A stretch of 64,000 nt of DNA from the NCBI GenBank assembly GCA_024362935.1, contig JANCRA010000178.1, positions 186,001-250,000 on the forward strand, given 5' to 3'. The notes beneath the pieces were generated by a model. It did not search any database and was not told the origin of the DNA. It was given only the letters and a program-made list of their open reading frames with translations. Positions within the stretch are counted from its first letter, which is position 1; each line of letters opens with the position of its first letter. Source of the stretch: Setophaga petechia (taxonomy: Eukaryota > Chordata > Aves > Passeriformes > Parulidae). Below are positions 52,201 through 63,326 of this stretch, one piece after another. The translations under genes were made by a program, and so were the position numbers.

Positions 52201-55085
52201 AGCTGCTCCCAGCTCTCCTGCCTCCCGCTGCAGCTGCCCCAGTGCTTCGGGACGGGCCTTTGGCCTCTGGGCCCTGCGGCAGCAGGGTGGCCTTTCACAA
52301 ACTTGTGTTCCACACAGGCGGAAAAAATGTGGAGCCTGAGTGAAAGTCTTGTGGAGCTCCTGCAAGAGGATGATAGTGACATGATCAGGATGACCATTCT
52401 TCTATTCAGATACTTGCTCCTGGATACTGGTGCCCCAATACCCACACCCATCGCCCTGCAGCTGGCTGAGGCGCTCCTGCCACTCTTTGACCATGTAAGG
52501 CTCTGTGCCCACAGCCACGGCCACTGGCTGCTGCCCGGAAACTTGGTGCCCTGTGGAGGTGCAGGCCTGTGCCCTGTGGGGTCTGAAGCAGCTGATGCTG
52601 AGGTCTTTTGCCCTTCCTTTCATACAGGATGATAGCCAGGTGCAGCTGAGCTCCATGTGTGTCTTTCAAGAGATGCTGGACTTATTAACAGAAGATGGAA
52701 GAAAGGCCCTGAAGTCCCACGTGCGCCAGAGCCTGGTACCACTCTACTTGCACTGCCATGATGAGAATCAGATTGTTGCTGAGGTGAGGACTTGTGGCTG
52801 GCTGCTGCCCCCTGGGAGGGTGCTGGGCTGCCTCCTGCCCTGGCACCTTGCAGGCTGCAGCCTCCTCCAGGCTGTGGCACTGGGATGCTCCTGTGCCCTG
52901 GACTGTGGGGCCATCTGTGCCTCTCTGCTGCTCTCCAGGCCTCCCGGGAAACGCTGCATTCTGCAGCCAGATTCCTAAGGAGGAGGGATCTCGAAAAAAT
53001 GCTTCCGGTGGATCCGACATGGAAGTTTGCCGAGAGCCTGGTAAGGACTGCCAAGAATCCTCAGCCTGGAGAAAGTCCCTGAGGGCGGTGCTCAGTGTGC
53101 GGGGCTGGCAGCTGTGCCCCTGCCCGCTGCTGCAGCCAGAGGCCGCGCGGGCTCTTCTCCAGGCTCCCGCGGGCCCGAGCCGGGTGCCCATGGAGCCCCG
53201 GCAAGGCGGGGTTGCGGGCGGGCACCGCGGCTCCCCGGGCAGCAGCCGGCCCTCTGCCCCCTGCCCTCGGGAGCCCTTGGCCAGCGGCTGCTGGCCGCGC
53301 CTCAGGGCTGTGCGGCCAGGGGAGGCCGGGGCTGGGCGCAGGCAGCGCCCGGCCCAGGGGCGGAGCCGCTGAACCCTTCCCTCCGTCCGCTCTCCCCAGC
53401 TGGCAGAGGACAGGAGCAGAGCGGCCGAGCACCTGCGCCGGGCCCTGCCCTACCTGGAGAGCCCACAGGAGCCCCTGCGAGAGGCGGCCGTCAGCTTCAT
53501 GGGTGAGCCCCGAGCCCGTGCTCCCTCCCCGGCCCGGCCCGGCCCGGCCCGCGGCAGTTACGCCCCAGCCCCGCCTGCTGCCCCGGCAGCGCCGGCCGGG
53601 CCCGGCGCCGCGGAGCCCCGCCTGGCCTGGCCATTGCTGCTGCCGCCCTCTGGCAGCCGCGCCCTTGGGCGGCAGCGTGCGCCAAGGGCCGGGCTGAGCC
53701 CGGCCGGGCCAGCAGCCCGTGTGGCCACAGCGGCGGCAGCGCCGCTGGCAGGGAGCTGTGCCGCCGGCGCCGTGACAGGCTCTGTGTTCACAGGCATGGC
53801 CGGGCGGCACCTGAGGGGGCAGCGGCAAGAGCTGCAGCTGATCTGCACCGGTGAGTGAGGGCAGCGGGCTGACAGCGGGGGCTGCCGGGGGGAGCCGCAA
53901 GCCCTGCCCCGGCTGCGGAGGGCTCTGCTCCCGGGGCCAGAGCACACTGAGATTTCAGGGCCACGTGGGCCATTCCTGGCCAGGAGCATCAGGCTGATCC
54001 CCTTGCTCCCTGCTCCCTCCTGGCCGTGGCAAGAGCTGGCTGGCATGGCCCTTGCTGGGGGCTCTCCTCGGCTCCCCACAGATCCGGGATCTGACCTTGG
54101 CTCTGTTATCTTTGCCCATCATAAAAAGTCAAATCCCATGATAAAAAACCAAACAATATTTGAGATAGCTGCAATTTTAATTGAATAGTTTAGAAAATAT
54201 ATCTTGACAATATCATTTGATTAAAAATATGGGATAATTTGGTTCCAATAATCGTGCATAAACACAGGATAACCGCGGGGTATGGAGTGCAGGGTTCTGG
54301 AGCCTTGCCACCTCACGTATGAGCTTGCCAAGTGAAGATTCCCCCTTTTATGCCATGTGTCAATGTCATCCACTCCCATTTTCAATTCATCACACTTCTA
54401 CCTCTGCCCTCAACACCACCTTTACCACCGATGCTCCACCATTTGTTTTGGTTGTCACACAAGTCTTTGGTGGGCGTCGTTTTTTTATGAAGGCATCTCT
54501 TCTTTCTATTTGTCCTTTAATTCATGTTTGGGTTACACACGCGCACCAAGCCAATACAATGTAATCCAAAACGAACATATTTCTACATTTAAAAATCAAA
54601 GCAATAAATCTCCTATAGCTAGCATTTTCCTGAGACCCAACCACATTTTTCCTTCTTTCTGTTTTTTTTAGTAACTGTTATCTCTTGCTTTTTCCTCCTG
54701 TCATGGAACACCTGCAGGGAGGGGAGGGTGGAACCCCTCCTCTCCCTTTTTTCTTGGCATTATAACTTTTACCTGTTTTATTATGATTTCCAAATATTAA
54801 TTCCTGCATCAATAATGATTAATGTTTCAATTTTGTCAGCACCAATCATACCTACTTACCACAGCTCTGTTCCTCTCTCTTGCAGCCCTCGAAAGCCTGA
54901 CGGAGGACATGAGCAGTGCTGTGTCAGAGCTGGCATTTCAAACACTGCATGTCCTCCGAGCAACAGCGAGTAGGCGATATTCCATCTTCCAGAGGCTGCA
55001 CGATCAGCTGCGCAGGGCGTGGATGACTTGGCCTCGTCTGTCACGGCTCGGCTGGCTGCACTGCACGAGCTCGGAGGAGAGCTAA
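49254..55085 (+). CDS. MROH family HEAT-repeat protein, copy 7 (15 exons, 670 aa; L394R)
   Basis: Exons: 49254-49380, 49633-49697, 49807-49956, 50142-50290, 50599-50746, 50992-51179, 51269-51406, 51687-51801, 51972-52109, 52318-52494, 52628-52783, 52939-53040, 53400-53502, 53794-53850, 54886-55085 (TAA). A private T-to-G change at 52072 turns Leu394 (CTC) into Arg (CGC) in exon 9, inside a leucine-rich helical segment where a buried residue would be expected. This is the likeliest functionally damaging change in the window, though the frame is intact. Intron 8 is the A form and Ala580 is GCG, as in copies 5 and 8. Confidence 0.85.
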
Positions 55086-57427
55086 TCCAAGAGGCTCTCT
55101 TTGATGGGGCAACCTGAGCCAGCAGGGATTTTTACTTTTCTTTAAATTTTTTTAATGTTTTCTTCCATTCTTTTTTTTACTATATGTAAATATAGACTGT
55201 GTTATAATAGACAGTAACTCAAGAGATTTTTTTTTGCTGTCCAGGGTCCGTAGTGGATAGGGGAAGAGGGGAAAAGGGTGCTTGTGCTCAGCCAGCTGCC
55301 CAGGCGTGCAGTGCTGCAGGGGAAATGGCCAGAAGCCCCTTGGCCTTTGGTGGTTCTGCTGAAGCCTTTGTGCTGCCCACAGAGCGGCTGGGCAGGGGCC
55401 GGAGCTGCGGGGATCCCTGCCAGGGCGGTGCCTGGAGATGGCCACAAGCCCTGTGCCAGGCAGGAAGCACCATCCGTGTCCTCCTGCCCGTGTGCTGCTG
55501 GCTGCCTTGCTGAGGACTCCCAGGTGCCCCTGCATGGGGCTGCTGCTCTGCAGCTGCTGTGGGGCTGCGGCGCTGCTGCCGGGCAGCTTGGCCGGGCTGG
55601 GGCAGCCCCTGAGGGGCTGGGGCGCTGGAAAGCCCTGAGCAATGGGCTCTCAGAGGCCACAAGCAGCCCTCTGGCTGCCGCCTTGATCCTGCCAGAGTTG
55701 ACTTGCAAGAGGGATCCCGGGCACTCTGCAGCTAACAGCATCAGTGTTGTTGGAAACCCAAATGCGGGAGGTCTCAGATCTTTGGGCCTGGAAGCCAAGG
55801 CTTAGAATTAAACACAGGATTTGTGCTGAGACCTTGAAAAGGGCTTCCAAATTCAGGTGCTACAAGTGAGAATGTGGATTTGTAGTATAAAGCAGACACC
55901 CAAAGCTAAGTGGAGGAAAGTTTAGCATTTTAGAGTTTAAGATCTAGAAAAAATAAAAGGAGTTACAACTGTAAACACCAAGTTTACACTGCAGTGCTGT
56001 AGTTTTGTGTGTCAGAACAGAATTGGCTGAGAAAGCTTACACTGTAGCACGAGTTCATGAGATGAAATACTGAAGGATTGGGTCAGAAACATAAATAAAC
56101 TTGTTGGCAATGTTTTATTGGCCAAGAAATCCTTCCAAGTTCTTGTAAGTACAAGTCTTGCGACGTTGTGAGCCATGTAATGGAGATGTGAGCCAAACTC
56201 ACCTGTCCTGTCTATGCAGAAGAGAAAGAAAAAGCAATGACATCATCTAAAAAACTCAGAGGTCCGCTCTCTAGCTCCTTCCAAATGCCTTGAAATCCCC
56301 CACAGTGGGATTTAGCTACAAATAGATGACAGGGACTCTTAGTGCTGGCTCTTTGACTCCAGAGCGGCTGCTTTAGAATCTTTCCCATAACCCTGTGTAG
56401 TTATGTGCCAGCAATGGATCATTTGAAGAAACTTTCCCAACTGACTTGCATGGAGGCTTGTTTGAAGGGTATTTGAGGAGAAAGGCTCCTGCAAGAGATC
56501 TGGGCTTTGCATTTTGGCCTAGCTGTGTCCCCTGCTGATTGTGAAGTGTGGCATCAGCAGCAGGGCTATCTGGGCTAAAAATATCATCAAGTCACTTGCC
56601 CTTGCTCTTTTTGGCCTCTAAAAGCTGGACCCACTTTCGGGGCAAATTTGGAGACCTCATCCACGGGTGGAGGGACCAGCTAGGATCTTCCCAGTTGCTG
56701 GGAATGGTTCTCCAGGTCCCTGGTGTAAAACGGGGCTGCCCAGCAACTGCGCATCTGCAAGATGATAAACAATTGTCTTGGTTTGAAGAGAGACGTGTCT
56801 GCTCAGGAAGGCAGAAGGCTTCTCTGAAATGGAAAATGTCAATCCCCTCCTTTCAAATGATTCTCATTTAAAAATTCAAATGCTCTCAGGGAAAGATATG
56901 GGGATAGGACTGAGCCCGCTAAGCCGGGCGGCGTTTGCTGATGCTCTGAGCCCTTCCTAAAGATCCTGTCGGGCTGCCTTAGACACCTGGGGCCAGGGAT
57001 TCCTTCCAAGCTGGGCCACTTTGGCTGGGCTGGGGGCGGCCCCAAGGCGGCAGGCAGTGTGTGCAAGGGCTCTGGGTGGCACGCTGCAGCACGGTCACTG
57101 TGCCATGGAACGGAACCTGGTCTCCAAGGCCCCTTTGTGACACGTGGGAAAAAGAAGCTCTCCCGGGTGCTGGGAACACGCAACGGGGCACAACGGGACA
57201 GAGCAGTGCTGTGAGGAGCCCCCGCACAGTGCACTCGTTTCCGTCTGACCCGGAGCTTTTCCACAGCGTTGGTCCGGCAGCTGAGCTCGAGGCCAGAGCA
57301 CGGGACTCGGTGACCCGCGGCCTTCCGAGGCGTCTGTTCTGCAGCTGCCCTCAAGGGCAGAGCGTGGGACTTGGTGCCCCGGAGCTTTCCCTAAGCATCC
57401 CTCCTGCAAGTAGCTCCAGTCAGCGGC
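55086..57427 (+). other. Diverged intergenic spacer between copies 7 and 8
   Basis: The spacer starts like the others, but from about 55397 it carries many substitutions and small indels. These cluster at 55397-55800 (including a 3-base gain near 55540 and losses near 55620 and 55767) and again from about 56585. The 55800-56580 part stays close to the common sequence. A poly(A) signal candidate is at 56094-56099. The GC-rich 55397-55760 variants recur in the spacer after copy 8. No gene seen. Confidence 0.6.
56580..57427 (+). promoter_or_regulatory. Candidate promoter and 5' UTR region of copy 8 (altered CRE and TATA)
   Basis: A 3-base insertion plus one substitution near 56587 converts the CRE-like CACGTCAC into CATCAAGTCAC. 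The TATA-like box is TCTAAAA at 56617-56623. The GC box and the E-box remain. Further substitutions lie at 57041-57260. The net 3-bp gain of unit U7 comes from the insertion here. Confidence 0.3.
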
Positions 57428-60400
57428 ATGGAGCAGAGACCCCTGAGCGTGCCCAAGATGGCCTGGGGGGAGGAGGAGCAGGAGGAAGAAGGCCCTGGTG
57501 CTTCCCCAGCACAGGAAACTGAGGAGGTGGTGCCATTCCATGCACCGCAGAAGGGTGAGTGCCAGAGCTGCCAGAGCTGGAGCCTGCAGCCAACTGGGCC
57601 CCATGCCATGCCATGCCACGCCATGCCATGCCATGCCATGCCATGCCATGCCATGCCATGCCATGCCATGCCATGCCATGCCATGCCATTTCATCCCCTG
57701 GGTAAATGCCCACGGACAGGCCGGAAGAGGACCCGGGCAGACACCCCGCAGGGGCCGTGCTCCATCCCCTGGGCAATCCCGGGGCTCTCCCTGCCTGTGC
57801 AGCGCAGGGCTGGCCTGTGTTCTCCGGCCTCTCCCGCAGCCCCTCAGCTCTGGCTGCGCTCGCTCTTTGCCAGATGCAGCCCTGGAGCGCACACAGGAGC
57901 AGGAACCCAGCCGTGGCCGCTTCCGCAGCACAGCGCAGGTACCTGCAGCCACCCCCTCCTGGGCTGGGCCTGCTGTCCCTGCTCAGCCCAGCACCGTGTG
58001 TGCAGCACTTCACGCAACATCCCCGGCTTCCTGCCCTTCTCCTACAGTTTGTCTGCAAATTCATGAGGAGAATTCTGGAGGAAGAGAACAGCACCATGGG
58101 CACAGGGCTCAGACCCTACGCTCCCATCTTCCTAACTAAGACCAGCGCTGCCCTCCTGTGTATGCTTGTAGAGGAAGACTTTTACTATCCAAACCAAGTA
58201 AGCAGCCTGTGGGCAGGGTTTGATCCTCCCAGGAATTGCTTGGCCTCCCAAGCCACGCGTGCCGGTCCCTGTGAGCCTTTGAGGCCACTTGGCAGTGCAG
58301 TGGGAAGGGCAGCACTTCTCTGGGGAAGCTGGGGACATTGCTCCCTCTGGCAGCTTTCCAAGTCTCCCTGTGCCTTCTCCAGGTGCCCGCCATGGTGAGG
58401 TTCATCCACCAGTGGCTCGTGGCCAATGATTGTGCTGAGCACAGGCTGGACGAGGCCCTGCTGGATCTCACGGAAGCACAGCCAGATGACACAGTCATGG
58501 CGCTCCTGCGTGTGGCCCCGTCCTGTGACAGGTATGGGGCCCAGCTGCCCAGAGGGCTCAGGCCTCCCCAGCCCATCACCCAGTAGAGCCTGGCCCAGGT
58601 ATCTGACCAACAGAGACTTCCAGGGCCCTCTGGCTGCTGCCTTTCCCAGCCCTGGCATGTCAGCCCCCGAGCCTGCTGCCATGCTCCCTCCCTGCCCCTC
58701 AGGGCTCTGTCCCCACCGGCCTGGGCGGCCTGGCTGCTGCTGGCCAGGGCCAGTGGGCAGAGGCAGAACTGGCAGCCAGCTCAGCTCCCCCCGGTGCTGT
58801 GTCTGAGACCCGCCCTGAGACACAGCTCTGACCCCACAGAGCTGCCATGGCCATGTGGAAGACCATCATGGGCTCAGCCAGGACTGCGGAGCTGGCACAG
58901 ATGATCCTCCTGGATGTGCTGGGGAGCTGGCCAGAGTGCAGCACGTGCACCTCCGATGGGGACAAAACGGGTGTCTTTGCCCTGGCTGTGAGTTTCTGCA
59001 ACGAGCCTTTGCTGGCCCCAAGGCCGCCTCTCCAGCAGCTCTCCATCCTCCTTCCCCCACTGCCTCTCCCTGCCTCAGGCGCTGGCCTGAAACCTGGCCC
59101 GGGGGCAGCTTCAGGCCCACCAGGCCGTGTGCTCCCCCTGCCTCTCTCCGGGCCTCTCCCTGCCACGCTCGGGCCCTGCCACACGGACACCTGGGCACTG
59201 AGCGCTGTCTCGGGGGGCTTTGTCCTTTGCAGGCAACCGTGGTGATGTGGAAGATCCTCCAGGTGCCCTGTCTGCCACGGATACTGAAGGTGTATTTCCC
59301 CCGCCTCTTTGTGCATCTGCTTTTCCAAGTGTTCTTCAGCACTCTGCATATGCCAGAGGAGGTCGATACCTTCTGGAAGGGATGCCAGGAAGAGCACGGC
59401 CTTGCCACCAGCCCCGACAGGTGCTCCATCCCACTCCTCCTGTCCCTGCCACGTGGCCTGCCAAGGAGCCAGTGCTGCCAGCCTGACCTGGGCTTTGCTG
59501 TGCACACAGCTTTGCAGTGCGCACCCTGAAGTCCCTGCTGTGCCTTCTGCGCTGTGAGGATGTGGTGGTGGCAATGGAACGCAGGTGTGGCTGGGACACG
59601 CTGCTCTCTCCTGACACCCACCACTTTGCCGTGGCTCTGCTGGCCAGGTGAGACCCCCTTCTCCCCACTGCCTCTGACATTTGTGCTCTGTGCCCAGGTG
59701 TCCCACAAAGTCCCCGTGCTTATCAGCCAGAGGGCCTTGTCACTGAGGGAAAGCCAAACACACTGGAAAAGGCTGGGAGAGGAGGGAGGCCATGAGCAAC
59801 CAACTCCCAAATGGCCCAGGTCCCCTTGCTGGAAGGCTGGTGGGGAAACATGAGAACTCTGTGAGTCACTCCTGGGAGAGGTTTGCCCCACTGGCTCAGG
59901 GTCTTGTTTCCTTTGTCCCGCCTTTAGAGAAATTTCCCATTCATCCATACACTTTTGTTCCGGGATTGCATTCTACCTGCTCGCCCTGCTCCAAGAAGAG
60001 ATGCCATACTGGGATTTCCCTGCCCTGGCATTCCTTGTGGAGGTGAGCCTCAAGGCCAGCGCTGCCTGCCTGAGCTGCCTCCCAGCTCTCTGCCCTCTCG
60101 TAGGCGCAGCTGCCAGGACGGTGCCCGTGCCCTGTGCTGCTGCCTGGGCCCAGCCCTGTGCGGCTCCAGGCTCCTGCCGGCCGGCTCCCTGTCACTGCCC
60201 TGTGCCTTTCAGGTCTTCGAGTGCCTGGACTTGAGGGAATGCAGTGACAGTGTTCTGGAGATCATGGCACAGAACCTGCAGAGCGAGCACAGGGCCAGGC
60301 GTTACTTGGCACTCAGAGGCCTCGTAGTGCTGGGCAAGAATCCCTGCATGGTGAGAAGGGGGCAGTGGCTGAAGCCGTGCAGGCAGCGTGGGGCTGGGCA

Positions 60401-63326
60401 AGGCACTCGCTTGGCCTTGCCTGGGCTTGGGGCGCTGGGGCAGCTGCTCCCAGCTCTCCTGCCTCCCGCTGCAGCTGCCCCAGTGCTTCGGGACGGGCCT
60501 TTGGCCTCTGGGCCCTGCGGCAGCAGGGTGGCCTTTCACAAACTTGTGTTCCACACAGGCGGAAAAAATGTGGAGCCTGAGTGAAAGTCTTGTGGAGCTC
60601 CTGCAAGAGGATGATAGTGACATGATCAGGATGACCATTCTTCTATTCAGATACTTGCTCCTGGATACTGGTGCCCCAATACCCACACCCATCGCCCTGC
60701 AGCTGGCTGAGGCGCTCCTGCCACTCTTTGACCATGTAAGGCTCTGTGCCCACAGCCACGGCCACTGGCTGCTGCCCGGAAACTTGGTGCCCTGTGGAGG
60801 TGCAGGCCTGTGCCCTGTGGGGTCTGAAGCAGCTGATGCTGAGGTCTTTTGCCCTTCCTTTCATACAGGATGATAGCCAGGTGCAGCTGAGCTCCATGTG
60901 TGTCTTTCAAGAGATGCTGGACTTATTAACAGAAGATGGAAGAAAGGCCCTGAAGTCCCACGTGCGCCAGAGCCTGGTACCACTCTACTTGCACTGCCAT
61001 GATGAGAATCAGATTGTTGCTGAGGTGAGGACTTGTGGCTGGCTGCTGCCCCCTGGGAGGGTGCTGGGCTGCCTCCTGCCCTGGCACCTTGCAGGCTGCA
61101 GCCTCCTCCAGGCTGTGGCACTGGGATGCTCCTGTGCCCTGGACTGTGGGGCCATCTGTGCCTCTCTGCTGCTCTCCAGGCCTCCCGGGAAACGCTGCAT
61201 TCTGCAGCCAGATTCCTAAGGAGGAGGGATCTCGAAAAAATGCTTCCGGTGGATCCGACATGGAAGTTTGCCGAGAGCCTGGTAAGGACTGCCAAGAATC
61301 CTCAGCCTGGAGAAAGTCCCTGAGGGCGGTGCTCAGTGTGCGGGGCTGGCAGCTGTGCCCCTGCCCGCTGCTGCAGCCAGAGGCCGCGCGGGCTCTTCTC
61401 CAGGCTCCCGCGGGCCCGAGCCGGGTGCCCATGGAGCCCCCGCCCGGCGGGGTTGCGGGCGGGCACCGCGGCTCCCCGGGCAGCAGCCGGCCCTCTGCCC
61501 CCTGCCCTCGGGAGCCCTTGGCCAGCGGCTGCTGGCCGCGCCTCAGGGCTGTGCGGCCAGGGGAGGCCGGGGCTGGGCGCAGGCAGCGCCCGGCCCAGGG
61601 GCGGAGCCGCTGAACCCTTCCCTCCGTCCGCTCTCCCCAGCTGGCAGAGGACAGGAGCAGAGCGGCCGAGCACCTGCGCCGGGCCCTGCCCTACCTGGAG
61701 AGCCCACAGGAGCCCCTGCGAGAGGCGGCCGTCAGCTTCATGGGTGAGCCCCGAGCCCGTGCTCCCTCCCCGGCCCGGCCCGGCCCGGCCCGCGGCAGTT
61801 ACGCCCCAGCCCCGCCTGCTGCCCCGGCAGCGCCGGCCGGGCCCGGCGCCGCGGAGCCCCGCCTGGCCTGGCCATTGCTGCTGCCGCCCTCTGGCAGCCG
61901 CGCCCTTGGGCGGCAGCGTGCGCCAAGGGCCGGGCTGAGCCCGGCCGGGCCAGCAGCCCGTGTGGCCACAGCGGCGGCAGCGCCGCTGGCAGGGAGCTGT
62001 GCCGCCGGCGCCGTGACAGGCTCTGTGTTCACAGGCATGGCCGGGCGGCACCTGAGGGGGCAGCGGCAAGAGCTGCAGCTGATCTGCACCGGTGAGTGAG
62101 GGCAGCGGGCTGACAGCGGGGGCTGCCGGGGGGAGCCGCAAGCCCTGCCCCGGCTGCGGAGGGCTCTGCTCCCGGGGCCAGAGCACACTGAGATTTCAGG
62201 GCCACGTGGGCCATTCCTGGCCAGGAGCATCAGGCTGATCCCCTTGCTCCCTGCTCCCTCCTGGCCGTGGCAAGAGCTGGCTGGCATGGCCCTTGCTGGG
62301 GGCTCTCCTCGGCTCCCCACAGATCCGGGATCTGACCTTGGCTCTGTTATCTTTGCCCATCATAAAAAGTCAAATCCCATGATAAAAAACCAAACAATAT
62401 TTGAGATAGCTGCAATTTTAATTGAATAGTTTAGAAAATATATCTTGACAATATCATTTGATTAAAAATATGGGATAATTTGGTTCCAATAATCGTGCAT
62501 AAACACAGGATAACCGCGGGGTATGGAGTGCAGGGTTCTGGAGCCTTGCCACCTCACGTATGAGCTTGCCAAGTGAAGATTCCCCCTTTTATGCCATGTG
62601 TCAATGTCATCCACTCCCATTTTCAATTCATCACACTTCTACCTCTGCCCTCAACACCACCTTTACCACCGATGCTCCACCATTTGTTTTGGTTGTCACA
62701 CAAGTCTTTGGTGGGCGTCGTTTTTTTATGAAGGCATCTCTTCTTTCTATTTGTCCTTTAATTCATGTTTGGGTTACACACGCGCACCAAGCCAATACAA
62801 TGTAATCCAAAACGAACATATTTCTACATTTAAAAATCAAAGCAATAAATCTCCTATAGCTAGCATTTTCCTGAGACCCAACCACATTTTTCCTTCTTTC
62901 TGTTTTTTTTAGTAACTGTTATCTCTTGCTTTTTCCTCCTGTCATGGAACACCTGCAGGGAGGGGAGGGTGGAACCCCTCCTCTCCCTTTTTTCTTGGCA
63001 TTATAACTTTTACCTGTTTTATTATGATTTCCAAATATTAATTCCTGCATCAATAATGATTAATGTTTCAATTTTGTCAGCACCAATCATACCTACTTAC
63101 CACAGCTCTGTTCCTCTCTCTTGCAGCCCTCGAAAGCCTGACGGAGGACATGAGCAGTGCTGTGTCAGAGCTGGCATTTCAAACACTGCATGTCCTCCGA
63201 GCAACAGCGAGTAGGCGATATTCCATCTTCCAGAGGCTGCACGATCAGCTGCGCAGGGCGTGGATGACTTGGCCTCGTCTGTCACGGCTCGGCTGGCTGC
63301 ACTGCACGAGCTCGGAGGAGAGCTAA
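57428..63326 (+). CDS. MROH family HEAT-repeat protein, copy 8 (15 exons, 670 aa)
   Basis: Exons: 57428-57554, 57874-57938, 58048-58197, 58383-58531, 58840-58987, 59233-59420, 59510-59647, 59928-60042, 60213-60350, 60559-60735, 60869-61024, 61180-61281, 61641-61743, 62035-62091, 63127-63326 (TAA). Exon 1 has four differences from the other copies (57499, 57502, 57511, 57517), all at third codon positions and all silent (Gly24, Ala25, Ala28, Glu30). Intron 1 is 319 bp instead of 252 because of a CCATG repeat. Exons 2-15 encode the same protein as copy 5. Other changes are intronic (near 58659, 59172 and 61440). The poly(A) region is outside the window. Confidence 0.86.
57601..57690. repeat. 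CCATG pentanucleotide microsatellite in intron 1 of copy 8
   Basis: Eighteen consecutive five-base units: CCATG throughout, except one CCACG (57616-57620) and a last CCATT. The same place in copies 1-7 has three CCATG, one CAATG and one CAATC (404-428 in copy 1). The expansion therefore happened in the lineage of copy 8 only. On the minus strand it gives an open frame of repeated Met-Ala-Trp-His-Gly, which is an artefact of the repeat. Confidence 0.95.

Noticed and set aside
57391..57684. Minus-strand frame of repeated Met-Ala-Trp-His-Gly
   Set aside because: It is produced by the CCATG microsatellite in intron 1 of copy 8 and has no counterpart in other copies.
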